Positions 52,143-60,452 of a stretch of DNA of 64,000 bases are shown one piece after another. The stretch's first letter is position 1. Each line of letters begins with the position of its first letter. Position numbers and translations under genes: made by a program. The notes below the pieces were generated by a model, which saw nothing but the letters and a program-made list of their open reading frames with translations, did no database searches and was not told the origin of the DNA. The stretch comes from Dehalococcoidia bacterium (GTDB lineage: Bacteria; Chloroflexota; Dehalococcoidia; SpSt-223), in contig JANWZD010000003.1 of assembly GCA_025054935.1 (NCBI GenBank), positions 1-64,000 on the forward strand, read 5' to 3'.

Positions 52143-53086
52143 CGCTCGGCGTCCGCGAGACGACGGCGCGGGTCGTCGCCCGGGCTCGTCAGGTTCGGCT
52201 CGTTCCTGAAGCGGCGCAAGCGCTCGCCGCCGCAATCCAGTCCCTCCACCCAACCCCTCCGGCATGGAACGCGCGCTATCACTTGGTCGCGCCGCCCGCC
52301 ACGCTCGCCCAGTATCTGCTGCTGGTGGATGCGCTGAACTTTTCCTTCTGGGGCGAGCCGAAGTGGTCGATCGAGGATGACGGCGAACGGCTCGACGGCT
52401 ACTGGGCGTTGGCGGCAGCGCTCAAGCGGGCCATCCGCGACGGCGTCCCCCTCCTCGATGCCCGTTTCCTCGCCGACCTCGACCGCGCCACGCTCGCCGC
52501 GGTGCTGCGCGGCAATTGCGAAATCCCGATGCTTGAGGAGCGGCTGGCCAACGCCCGGGAGGTGGGGCGCGTGCTGGTCGACCGCTTCGAGGGCACATTC
52601 GCGGCTGCGATCGCGATGGCGGACGGGAGTGCGGAGGCGCTCGTGCGTCTGCTGGTGGACTCCTTTCCATCGTTCAACGACTGCGCCACCTACGACGGCG
52701 ACGAGGTCCGCTTCTACAAGCGGGCCCAACTCCTCGCTTCCGACCTTGCCGCCGCCGGCGCTGTTCCTCCGTGGCGTGACCGTGCAGCGCTGACCGTCTT
52801 TGCCGATTATCAGCTCCCGCGCGTGCTGCGTGCCTTCGGGGTGCTCGAGTACGCGCCGCCGCTGGCCGAGACGGTCGATGCTCGGCGAGAGATCCCGGCG
52901 GGCGCGCCCGAGGAGGTCGAGATCCGTGCGGCTACAGTTCAAGCAGGCGAGCTGATCCGGGAGGCCCTCGCAGCGCGCGGGCGCGCGGTCACCGCGGTGG
53001 AGGTCGACACCCTGCTCTGGACGATGGCCCAAGCCCCCTTGCCCAACGATCGTCCGTATCACCGCACGCGAACCATCTTCTACTGA
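52139..53086 (+). CDS. Queuosine 5'-phosphate N-glycosylase (queuosine salvage, DUF2419)
   Basis: 315 residues. DALNFSFWGEPKW, FPSFNDCATYDGDEVRFYKRAQ, TVFADYQLPRVLRAFGVL and the terminal RPYHRTRTIFY are hallmarks of the queuosine-salvage family, which releases queuine base from queuosine 5'-monophosphate for reuse in tRNA. The GTG start overlaps the rodA stop (GTGA). No tgt gene is in the window. Why a tRNA-base salvage enzyme is coupled to rodA is not apparent; it may simply have been captured at the operon end. Confidence 0.88.
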   Translation: MTLGVRETTARVVARARQVRLVPEAAQALAAAIQSLHPTPPAWNARYHLVAPPATLAQYLLLVDALNFSFWGEPKWSIEDDGERLDGYWALAAALKRAIRDGVPLLDARFLADLDRATLAAVLRGNCEIPMLEERLANAREVGRVLVDRFEGTFAAAIAMADGSAEALVRLLVDSFPSFNDCATYDGDEVRFYKRAQLLASDLAAAGAVPPWRDRAALTVFADYQLPRVLRAFGVLEYAPPLAETVDARREIPAGAPEEVEIRAATVQAGELIREALAARGRAVTAVEVDTLLWTMAQAPLPNDRPYHRTRTIFY

Positions 53087-53094
53087 CCTGTCGG

Positions 53095-53214
53095 TCAGCC
53101 TAGCGGCAGCGGGCCGCGGGCGCAGCTCGCCAGCAGCCAAACGCAGCCGAAGGTGATCGGGATCCCGGTCGCAAGCAGCAGCGCCCAGAAGCGGGCATCG
53201 CGCCGTCGTCGCAT
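53095..53214 (-). CDS. Tiny single-helix membrane protein
   Basis: 39 codons, too short for ordinary ORF cut-offs. The product has an MRRRRDARF basic start and one hydrophobic helix (about residues 9-30) containing two cysteines, with the stop just after. GGGAGAG sits five bases upstream of the ATG, a much better site than chance. It is convergent with the queuosine salvage gene. No family recognised. Confidence 0.45.
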   Translation of the reverse strand: MRRRRDARFWALLLATGIPITFGCVWLLASCARGPLPLG

Positions 53215-53372
53215 CGCGTCTCTCCCTCGAAGCGAGCAGGATCATGCCAGAGAGGCGAACGCGCCGGCCGAGGAGAGATCCGGCACCCAGAATACTGCGT
53301 ATACCTTGTAGCGGGCGAGGGGTGTGAGCCCGCGAGTCCGGTCTCGCAACGACGCGAGCGCGGAGGGCCGAA

Positions 53373-53588
53373 ATGCTGAACGTCTATTTCAAGAAGTGCC
53401 CCAAATGCCGCGGCGACCTTATTCGAAACTCGGTCGAGCAGGTCACGTCTTGTCTCCAGTGCTCGCGCATCTTGAGCGTTGCCGAGGAGGAGCGTCTTCT
53501 CGGCATTGCGCCGCCGCCGCCGCCGCGCTATGAGCCGCTGCCGCCGGCGAAACGTGGGCGCCCGCGCAAGAACCCGGTCGCTGCCTAG
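53373..53588 (+). CDS. Small zinc-ribbon protein with AT-hook-like tail
   Basis: 71 residues. Cys9/Cys12 (KCPKC) and Cys27/Cys30 (CLQC) form a zinc ribbon. A polyproline linker leads to KRGRPRKNP, an AT-hook core (GRP flanked by basic residues) that could bind the minor groove. GGAGGG precedes the ATG. A DNA- or RNA-binding role is inferred. Confidence 0.7.
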   Translation: MLNVYFKKCPKCRGDLIRNSVEQVTSCLQCSRILSVAEEERLLGIAPPPPPRYEPLPPAKRGRPRKNPVAA

Positions 53589-53729
53589 CGCCGCTGCGGA
53601 ATGGCAAACCGGCCTCTTCCCCACCATGCCGCGCGCGGCACCCTGCTTGCGCGCAGCCGCAGCATCGCCCAGACTTGACAGCCTGGAAGACGGGCTGATA
53701 GCGTTCGAGCGGTCTCACGGGGATCGCGC

Positions 53730-54503
53730 GTGCTTCTCGTCATCGACGTCGGCAATACAAACGTCGCCATCGGCGTCTACGTCGGCGATCAACTGCGGGC
53801 GCGGTGGCGGTTTGCGACCGACGTTCGCAAGACCCCCGATGAATACGCGGTCCTGCTCCGGGGCATGCTGCCCCCCAGCGGGATCCCGCTTGACGCGATC
53901 ACCGATGTCATTCTCTCGAGCGTTGTCCCTCCGCTCATCGGCACGATGATCCAGGTGTGCGAACAGCTCTTCCGCCTTCGGCCGCTCGTCGTCGAGGCGG
54001 GCATCCGCACTGGCATCCGGATTGTCTCCGAGCAGCCGCGAGAGGTGGGCGCCGACCGCATCGCGAACGCTGTCGGCGCCGTCCGCACCTACGGCGGCCC
54101 GGCAATCGTTGTCGATTTCGGCACAGCCACCACGTTTGACGCGATTTCGAAGGAGGGGGACTATCTTGGCGGCGCAATCGCGCCTGGGATCGGCATCGCC
54201 AGCGAAGCGCTCTTTGCCCACGCGGCCAAACTCCCCCGTATCGACCTTGTCCGCCCGAAATCGGTCATCGGCCGCAACACCGTCACCGCAATGCAGGCAG
54301 GCATCATCTTCGGCTATGTCGGCCTCGTCGATGGCCTCGTCGAGCGGATCAAGCGCGAACTCGGCGGCGAGGCGACCGTGATCGCGACGGGGGGGCTGGC
54401 CGAGATCATCGCGCGCGAGTCGACGACGATCGCCATCGTCGACCACGACCTCACCTTGACCGGCCTCTATCACCTCTATCATCTGAACCGGTCGCCCGCA
54501 TGA
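53730..54503 (+). CDS. coaX: Type III pantothenate kinase
   Basis: 257 residues. LLVIDVGNTNVAIGV is the N-terminal phosphate motif, SEQPREVGADRIANAVGA and VVDFGTATTFDAI the pantothenate and catalytic motifs, YLGGAIAPGI the third. CoaX phosphorylates pantothenate, the first step of coenzyme A synthesis. The stop overlaps the coaBC ATG by four bases. The GTG start has a weak ribosome site. Confidence 0.95.
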   Translation: MLLVIDVGNTNVAIGVYVGDQLRARWRFATDVRKTPDEYAVLLRGMLPPSGIPLDAITDVILSSVVPPLIGTMIQVCEQLFRLRPLVVEAGIRTGIRIVSEQPREVGADRIANAVGAVRTYGGPAIVVDFGTATTFDAISKEGDYLGGAIAPGIGIASEALFAHAAKLPRIDLVRPKSVIGRNTVTAMQAGIIFGYVGLVDGLVERIKRELGGEATVIATGGLAEIIARESTTIAIVDHDLTLTGLYHLYHLNRSPA

Positions 54504-55696
54504 GCGCGCTGCGAGGCCGCCGCGTTCTCCTCGCTGTCTGCGGGTCGATTGCGGCCTATAAGGCCGTTCAGCTCGCGAGCGACCTCGTCAAGGCCGGGGC
54601 GCTCGTCGACACGATCCTCACCGAGGGTGCGCTCCAGTTTGTCCAGCCGCTCTCTTTCCGCGCGCTGACCCATCGCCTTGTCGTCACCACCCTCTGGGAC
54701 CCGCATCATCCGAGCGGTGTCCTCCACGTCGACCTCGCGACTGCTGCCGAAGCGCTGCTGGTAGCGCCTGCGACCGCCGACACAATCGCCCGGCTCGCGC
54801 TCGGCCTCGCGGATGATCTGCTCGGCTGTGTCGCCTTGTCGACGACCGCACCGCTCGTGCTTGCGCCGGCGATGGAGTCGCACATGTTCCTCCATCCGGC
54901 GACCCAGCAGCACCTGACCGCCCTCCGCGAGCGCGGCGCCTTCATCATCGCCCCGGACGTTGGCCGGCTGGCGTCGGGGGCGAGCGGTATCGGGCGGATG
55001 GCCGAGCCGGCGGCGATCCTCGGCCATCTCGCGGCGGTGCTCGGACGGAACGGCGACCTCGCCGGCCGCCACATCGTTGTCACTGCCGGCGGCACGCGCG
55101 AGCCGATCGATCCCGTTCGCTACCTCTCCAATCGCTCAACTGGCAAGCAGGGCTACGCGATCGCCGAAGCGGCGCGGGATCGCGGGGCGCGGGTTACGCT
55201 GGTGACGAGCGCGTCGCTGCCCCCTCCGCCGGCGGTGACCGTCGTTGCGGTCGAGCGCGCCGAAGAGATGCTCGAGGCGGTGGCCGCTGCCTGCCGGGAT
55301 GCCGACGCCCTGATCATGGCGGCGGCGGTCGCTGACTATCGGGTTGCGGCGCCGGCGAGCGAGAAGATCAAAAAAGGCGCCGACCGGCTGACGCTCGAAC
55401 TGGTCAAGAACCCCGACATCTTGGCGTCGGTCCGCGGCGATTTCATCCGGGTCGGCTTTGCTGCTGAAACCGAGCAGCTGCTCGCTCACGCGGAAGAAAA
55501 ACTACGCGCAAAAGCGCTCGACCTGATCGTCGCGAACGACGTCTCTGCGCCCGACGCCGGCTTCGCGGTCGATACCAACCGGGTCGTGCTCGTCTCCCCA
55601 GAAGGAGCTGAAGCGCTGCCCCTTCTCAGCAAGCGCGAGGTGGCCGACCGCATTCTCGACCGCGTCGTCGCCCGCCTGCGCGCTCGCCGCGCTTGA
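54500..55696 (+). CDS. coaBC: Phosphopantothenoylcysteine decarboxylase / phosphopantothenate-cysteine ligase
   Basis: 398 residues. The N-terminal CoaC flavoprotein domain has VCGSIAAYKAVQLASDLVK, HVDLATAAEALLVAPATADTIARLALGLADDLL and APAMESHMF. The C-terminal CoaB ligase domain has VVTAGGTREPIDPVRYLSNRSTGKQGYAIAEAA and IMAAAVADYR and KIKK. It carries out steps two and three of coenzyme A synthesis directly after CoaX. Its stop overlaps the -35 of the ilvE promoter. Confidence 0.96.
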   Translation: MSALRGRRVLLAVCGSIAAYKAVQLASDLVKAGALVDTILTEGALQFVQPLSFRALTHRLVVTTLWDPHHPSGVLHVDLATAAEALLVAPATADTIARLALGLADDLLGCVALSTTAPLVLAPAMESHMFLHPATQQHLTALRERGAFIIAPDVGRLASGASGIGRMAEPAAILGHLAAVLGRNGDLAGRHIVVTAGGTREPIDPVRYLSNRSTGKQGYAIAEAARDRGARVTLVTSASLPPPPAVTVVAVERAEEMLEAVAAACRDADALIMAAAVADYRVAAPASEKIKKGADRLTLELVKNPDILASVRGDFIRVGFAAETEQLLAHAEEKLRAKALDLIVANDVSAPDAGFAVDTNRVVLVSPEGAEALPLLSKREVADRILDRVVARLRARRA

Positions 55697-55722
55697 GCCG
55701 CAGTCGGGGGGATACCTATAAT
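55693..55722 (+). promoter_or_regulatory. Promoter of ilvE
   Basis: TTGAGC (-35, 55693-55698), an 18-base spacer and perfect TATAAT (-10, 55717-55722). The -35 overlaps the coaBC stop codon. Confidence 0.65.
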
Positions 55723-55770
55723 CTCGGCAACGTGCGTCTGCCCAGCAGCGAAAGGGACGAGGTGGGAACG

Positions 55771-56709
55771 ATGAGACCGTATGCGTTTCTCAATGGCCAG
55801 TTCGTTGCCTTGGAGGACGCCAAGGTTTCTATCGCCACCCACGCCCTCCATTATGGGACCGGCTGCTTCGAGGGCATCCGCGGCAACTGGAACGATCAGG
55901 AAGAGACGCTCTACCTGTTCCGGCTGCGCGAACACTACGAGCGGCTGGCGCGCAGCGCGAAGGTGCTCAACATCAAACTCCCTTACAGCGTCGAGGAGCT
56001 CTGCGCGATCACCGTCGAACTGGTCGAGCGCAGCGGCTACCGCGAGGACGTCTACATCCGCCCCCTTGCCTTCAAAGGGGCGCCAGTGCTCGGCGTTCGG
56101 CTCCACGACCTGGAAGACTCGCTCGTGATCTTCGTCACGCCCTTCGGCAATTATCTCGATGTCGACGCCGGCATCAAAGTGTGTGTCTCCAGCTGGCGGC
56201 GGATCGATGACAACACCATCCCCGCGCGAGCGAAGATCGCGGGCGGCTACGTCAACAGCGCGCTTGCCCGCACCGAGGCCCATCTGAACGGCTACGACGA
56301 AGCGATCATGCTGAATCATGACGGCCATGTCTCGGAAGGGAGCGGCGAAAATATCTTCCTCGTCCGCGAAGGCCTCCTGCACACCCCGGGCATCAATGAG
56401 AACATTCTCGAAGGCATCACGCGCCACTCGGTGATGACGCTCGCGGCGAACGAGCTCGACATTCGCACGATCGAGCGCACTATCGACCGGAGCGAACTGT
56501 ACATTGCCGATGAGATCTTCCTCACCGGCACTGCCGCCCACGTCACGCCGGTGATCGAGGTCGACCGGCGGCCGGTCGGCTCCGGCGCGGTCGGCCCGAT
56601 CACGCGGCAGATCAGCAAGCTCTATTTCGATGTCGTGCGCGGCGTCAATAAGAAGTACATCGGCTGGTGCACGCCGGTCCGCCCGGCGCCGGTGGCGGCG
56701 GGCCGCTAG
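55771..56709 (+). CDS. ilvE: Branched-chain amino acid aminotransferase
   Basis: 312 residues of PLP fold type IV. HYGTGCFEGIRG, YIRPLAFKGAPVLGV, ARAKIAGGYVNSALA with PLP Lys155, and EIFLTGTAAHVTPVIEVD are IlvE hallmarks. It transfers amino groups between glutamate and the keto acids of Val, Leu and Ile. It follows its own promoter with a 49-base leader. AGGTGGG precedes the ATG. Confidence 0.92.
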   Translation: MRPYAFLNGQFVALEDAKVSIATHALHYGTGCFEGIRGNWNDQEETLYLFRLREHYERLARSAKVLNIKLPYSVEELCAITVELVERSGYREDVYIRPLAFKGAPVLGVRLHDLEDSLVIFVTPFGNYLDVDAGIKVCVSSWRRIDDNTIPARAKIAGGYVNSALARTEAHLNGYDEAIMLNHDGHVSEGSGENIFLVREGLLHTPGINENILEGITRHSVMTLAANELDIRTIERTIDRSELYIADEIFLTGTAAHVTPVIEVDRRPVGSGAVGPITRQISKLYFDVVRGVNKKYIGWCTPVRPAPVAAGR

Positions 56710-57698
56710 CCGGGGAGCGCGCGCCCATCACGACCGCCAAAACGGCTTCCGGCGCTCGCTCGGCACTGATTGCGGCACCGCCTGGCCGGCTCGTCGCGGC
56801 GCTGAGCGGTCTGGCTGTTCCCGCCGCGCTCATGGCGCCAGCGCTGCTTATTGTCTACCGGATCACAGTCACGCCGCCCTCGCTCGAACTGTTCTGGCTC
56901 GTCCTCATCCTGCTCGCGCTGGGCGGTGTCGGGTCGCTCTTCGCCTACTGGGCGATGTCGGCGCTTTTGCTCACCTACGAACTGAACGACCGGGCGCTGA
57001 TTATTCGGTGGGGGCTAGCGCATCAGGTGATCCCGCTGGAGCGCATCAGCGGAGTGATCGCCGGCGCTGAGCGGCCTCCCCCGACGCGCTTTTCGGGCGT
57101 GCGCTGGCCGGGCAACGCGGCGGGACGGGCGTTTGTCGAGGGCATTGGCCACGTGCTGATCTACGCCACCTACCGCACGCCGTCCCAGCTGCTCTATATC
57201 CAGACGCCAAGCGTCTCCTACGGCATCGCGCCCGCGGACGTCCATGCCTTCCAAGAGGCGCTGCAACGCCGGCTTCCGCCGCCTGCTCCGAGCGACAATT
57301 CCGGGCCCTTGACTATCCGCAGCCTCACCCGTCAGCTGCAGACGATCCGCTATGCCGGCCCGCTCAAGATCGGGATGCTCCACGATGCCGTCGCGATGGG
57401 GGTGACTGTCCTCGCGCTCGTCGCGAATGCCGCGCTCTTTGGCTACGTGCTCTACTACTACCCGACCCTGCCCGACCTGCTCCCGCTTCACTTCAATCTG
57501 CTCGGCGAGGTCGACTTTATCGGACCGCGCGGCGATGTCTTCCGCCTGCCCGCGATCGCTCTCGGCCTCTTCGCGCTCAATTTCACTGCCGCGACAGTGC
57601 TCTACGCTCGCGAACGGCTCGCCGCCTACATCGTGCTGTCCACCGGCCTGCTCGTCCAAGCGATCTTCTGGGTCGCGACGACGCGGATCGTTTACTGA
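56667..57698 (+). CDS. PH-like/DUF1648 membrane protein
   Basis: 343 residues from GTG 56667, which overlaps the end of ilvE by 43 bases; the start is uncertain, and the first ~35 residues look non-conserved. Two helices (residues ~45-100) are followed by a bPH-like beta domain (YELNDRALIIRWGLAHQVIPLERISGV). The C-terminus has helices and LLPLHFNLLGEVDFIGPR, the HFNxxGxxD motif of DUF1648. Function unknown; probably an integral membrane protein co-expressed with ilvE. Confidence 0.75.
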   Translation: MHAGPPGAGGGGPLAGERAPITTAKTASGARSALIAAPPGRLVAALSGLAVPAALMAPALLIVYRITVTPPSLELFWLVLILLALGGVGSLFAYWAMSALLLTYELNDRALIIRWGLAHQVIPLERISGVIAGAERPPPTRFSGVRWPGNAAGRAFVEGIGHVLIYATYRTPSQLLYIQTPSVSYGIAPADVHAFQEALQRRLPPPAPSDNSGPLTIRSLTRQLQTIRYAGPLKIGMLHDAVAMGVTVLALVANAALFGYVLYYYPTLPDLLPLHFNLLGEVDFIGPRGDVFRLPAIALGLFALNFTAATVLYARERLAAYIVLSTGLLVQAIFWVATTRIVY

Positions 57699-57699
57699 G

Positions 57700-58473
57700 C
57701 TACTCCTCGAAGCATCGCCCGTAGAGGATGAGGTCGCGCTCGACGACGGTCTCGCCGACGGGGCGCCCGAAGGCATACACCCCCCGCCGCCAGGGCGCCT
57801 CGCCGACACGCGCTTCGCCCTCTAGGGTCATCAGTTCGACGAGAAACCCGGGCCAGAGCGGGAAGGGCCCACGGTAGCCGCTCGGAATGCGCAGCAGGAA
57901 GGCGGCATCGGCAGCCCAGGGCGAATGCCTGCTTCGGCCGAACAATGCCGACGGCTCGCCCGGCACGCCGCGGATGCGCTTCTCTTCGATCCCGTAGCCG
58001 AGCGTCGAACGCACCCACGGCAGGTCGGCGGTGCGGACGTACATCGGCCGAACCTTGCGCGTTGTCCAGCGCTCATCGACGAGATACTGCCCGGGCCACG
58101 GCGACGGCGGGTCATCGAGATGGAACTTGACTGCCTCGCGACCGAACGAGATCAACTGCGTGCCGCCCCCGTCAGAATGCTCGTTGTTGCCGTACACCGT
58201 TCCTGCCGGACGATAGAGATAGTCGCCTTGCCGCATCGGGTGGACAAGGTCGAAGGCGAACTCTCCCTCATACATGAAGATCTCGTGGTCGCTGTCGGCA
58301 AAATGCGACTTCTCAGGGACGGCGAAGCCGGGAGGCGTGAAGAGGAGCTGCGAGAAGGCGCCGGTCTCAGGGTCATGGCTGAGGAGCAGGCGCTTCACTC
58401 CGCGCCCAGAGGGCGAAACCGTCCACTCCGCGGTTGTTGTATCGAGATAGGGAACGAACCGGTCTCCGCGCAT
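57700..58473 (-). CDS. Cupin-fold protein (possible bicupin)
   Basis: 257 residues. HFADSDHEIFMYEGEFAF resembles cupin motif 1 and GDYLYRPAGTVYGNNEH motif 2, with histidines and glutamate placed to bind a metal. A second, weaker cupin-like repeat follows (GPFPLWPGFLVELMTLEGEARVGEAPW...GVYAFGRPVGETVVE). No pathway is suggested by neighbours. GGAGGAG lies four bases before the ATG. Confidence 0.7.
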   Translation of the reverse strand: MRGDRFVPYLDTTTAEWTVSPSGRGVKRLLLSHDPETGAFSQLLFTPPGFAVPEKSHFADSDHEIFMYEGEFAFDLVHPMRQGDYLYRPAGTVYGNNEHSDGGGTQLISFGREAVKFHLDDPPSPWPGQYLVDERWTTRKVRPMYVRTADLPWVRSTLGYGIEEKRIRGVPGEPSALFGRSRHSPWAADAAFLLRIPSGYRGPFPLWPGFLVELMTLEGEARVGEAPWRRGVYAFGRPVGETVVERDLILYGRCFEE

Positions 58474-58655
58474 CGCTCCTCCATGCGTCGTCGGTCGGCG
58501 AGGATATGCGCTGCGAGCGGCCGTGATGCGCCTGCTGCGCAGCAGCCATGCTGAGCGCCGGTTGGACAGGCGCTCTCCGTTGCCCTAGACCATTCTGCCC
58601 GCTCACGATGGATACGATACTATCTTATATTGCTGTTCCCGAACCGAGGGGTCGA

Positions 58656-59576
58656 GTGATACCGACGTATGAAGCGATGCTGCTGCCGTTCCTGCGCCTT
58701 CTTGAGGATGGGAACGACCATACGTTTGCCGAAGTCCTCGAGTATCTTGCGCGCCATTTCGCGCTGACCCCCGCTGAGCGCGCCGCACTGCTGTCGAGCG
58801 GGAAGGAGAGACGCTTCGACTACCAAGTACGCTGGGCGCGGACGCATCTCAGTAAGGCGCTGCTGCTTGAGGCGCCGACGCGAGGCGTCTATCGCATCAC
58901 CGAGCGCGGACGGGCGGTGCTCCGCGAGAATCCGGGCAGGATCGATTTTGCGTTCCTCAACCAGTTTCCGGAGTATCGTAAGTTCCGTCGGTCCACCAGC
59001 AAGAACCGCCCGCATGCCGTGATCCGGGATCGCGCCGCCGCTTTGCCCCCGCTTGAGGAATCCCCTGAAGAAGCCTTGGCGCGAAGCTACCAAGCCCTCC
59101 GCGAGGCGCGCATTGCTGAGATCGTGGAGCGTCTGCAAGAGGTGAGCTCGGCGCGCTTCGAGCAAATCCTCGTCGACCTCTTGCTCGCCTTGGGCTACCG
59201 GGGGTCAAGATCGGAGTCCGGCCGAGCGATCGGCAGAAGCAACGATGGCGGCGTCGATGGAGTGATCGATGAAGATCGGCTCGGTCTTGATACGATCTCC
59301 GTCCAAGCGAAGCGGTGGCAGGGCGCTGTGCCGGTCGACGCGGTTCGATCGTTCGCTGGCGCGCTGATGGCGCATCGAGCGACGAAAGGCATTTTCATCA
59401 CCACCTCAGACTTCACCAAGGAAGCACGGTCGTACGTTGACAAGATCGACAAGCGGATCGCCTTGATCGATGGAAAACAGCTCGCGGGCTTGATGTTCGA
59501 TCATGATGTCGGGATGATCGGCACGGCGCGCTACGTCGTGAAGAAGCTCGACCCGAACGATTTCGCGGCCGGCTGA
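58656..59576 (+). CDS. mrr: Mrr-type restriction endonuclease
   Basis: 306 residues from GTG 58656. The N-terminal winged-helix domain begins IPTYEAMLLPFLRLL, as in Mrr. The C-terminal PD-(D/E)xK nuclease domain has FEQILVDLLLALGYRG, DGGVDGVIDEDRLGLD and SVQAKRW, with the D...QxK active site, then KGIFITTSDFTKEA. Mrr enzymes cut methylated DNA (type IV restriction). GAGGGG precedes the GTG; an upstream in-frame ATG at 58608 lies in AT-rich, promoter-like sequence. No methylase is nearby. Confidence 0.88.
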   Translation: MIPTYEAMLLPFLRLLEDGNDHTFAEVLEYLARHFALTPAERAALLSSGKERRFDYQVRWARTHLSKALLLEAPTRGVYRITERGRAVLRENPGRIDFAFLNQFPEYRKFRRSTSKNRPHAVIRDRAAALPPLEESPEEALARSYQALREARIAEIVERLQEVSSARFEQILVDLLLALGYRGSRSESGRAIGRSNDGGVDGVIDEDRLGLDTISVQAKRWQGAVPVDAVRSFAGALMAHRATKGIFITTSDFTKEARSYVDKIDKRIALIDGKQLAGLMFDHDVGMIGTARYVVKKLDPNDFAAG

Positions 59577-59579
59577 TGG

Positions 59580-60227
59580 TCATTGCGCTGCCCGGCGGCT
59601 CTGGCGAACTCGGAGCGCCAGCGCCACGCCAAAAGCGAGCGCCGCCCCTCCGACGAGAAGAAGCCCTGCATCGCCGCTGCGGTCGCCGCGGTAGGTGCCG
59701 TCGCCAGTGCGGGGAAGGCCGATCGTGGCCGTCGGCGTGCCGGGCGCGAGGGTAGCGGTCGGGGTGCCAACGGGGCGAGGCGGGGTGACAGTGGGTGTCA
59801 CCGTCCTGGTTGCCGTCGGCGTGCCCGGCCCCGGGGTCGGCGTGGCGGTGACCGGTGAGCCAGTCGGCGTGACTGTCCGGGTTGGGGTCGGCGTCGCGGT
59901 GCGGGTTGGCGTCGCCGTCGCCCCGCCGGGCGGTGTCGCGGTCGGGGTGAACGTCTGTGCCGGCGGGCGTGTCGGCGAGACGTACGGCGTCGGCGACGGC
60001 CCGGGCGGCGTCGGCGTCGGCGAGGGATACGTCTGCTGGAACGCCTCGAGGCGGCGCTCTCTTGGGGCTGGCTCGCAGGGGAGCGCCGCCTCGGGAGCGC
60101 TCTCCCATGGCAGGATGATCCCGACGCACCGGGCCGCTTGCGCTGCCGCAGGAACAAGGGCGGCCCACCACACGAAGGCGACCGGAAGCATCATCAGCAC
60201 GAGGGTCAGCAGCCGACGCCGATCCAT
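59580..60227 (-). CDS. Thr/Pro-rich surface protein with LPRTG sorting signal
   Basis: 215 residues. A signal peptide (residues ~1-30) is followed by a short Cys-containing segment and ~110 residues of Pro/Thr-rich low complexity (repeated TPT and PTAT units), probably a glycosylated stalk. LPRTG at residues 171-175, a hydrophobic helix and a RVRQSRR tail form a sortase signal identical in its LPRTGDG core to the propeller protein at 45297-46499. It is the second substrate for the sortase at 43796. Confidence 0.8.
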   Translation of the reverse strand: MDRRRLLTLVLMMLPVAFVWWAALVPAAAQAARCVGIILPWESAPEAALPCEPAPRERRLEAFQQTYPSPTPTPPGPSPTPYVSPTRPPAQTFTPTATPPGGATATPTRTATPTPTRTVTPTGSPVTATPTPGPGTPTATRTVTPTVTPPRPVGTPTATLAPGTPTATIGLPRTGDGTYRGDRSGDAGLLLVGGAALAFGVALALRVRQSRRAAQ

Positions 60228-60452
60228 CCCCTCACTTGCTCCTCCATTCAGCGGGGCATCATCGCCTTCGGAAGGCTAGCAGACAGCCTGCCGATCCCGA
60301 AAGTCTATCGGGCGAGCGCTTTCGATTGGGATCGAGAACAGCTTCGCGCCGGCGCGTTGCCGCGAGCATATCGGCCGGCGGAGGCCGCTTTGCCATCCCA
60401 GCCGAGGAGAGATGCCCGCTTCGCTGTCGTTGTGCCGGCCGAGCGTGGAGCG

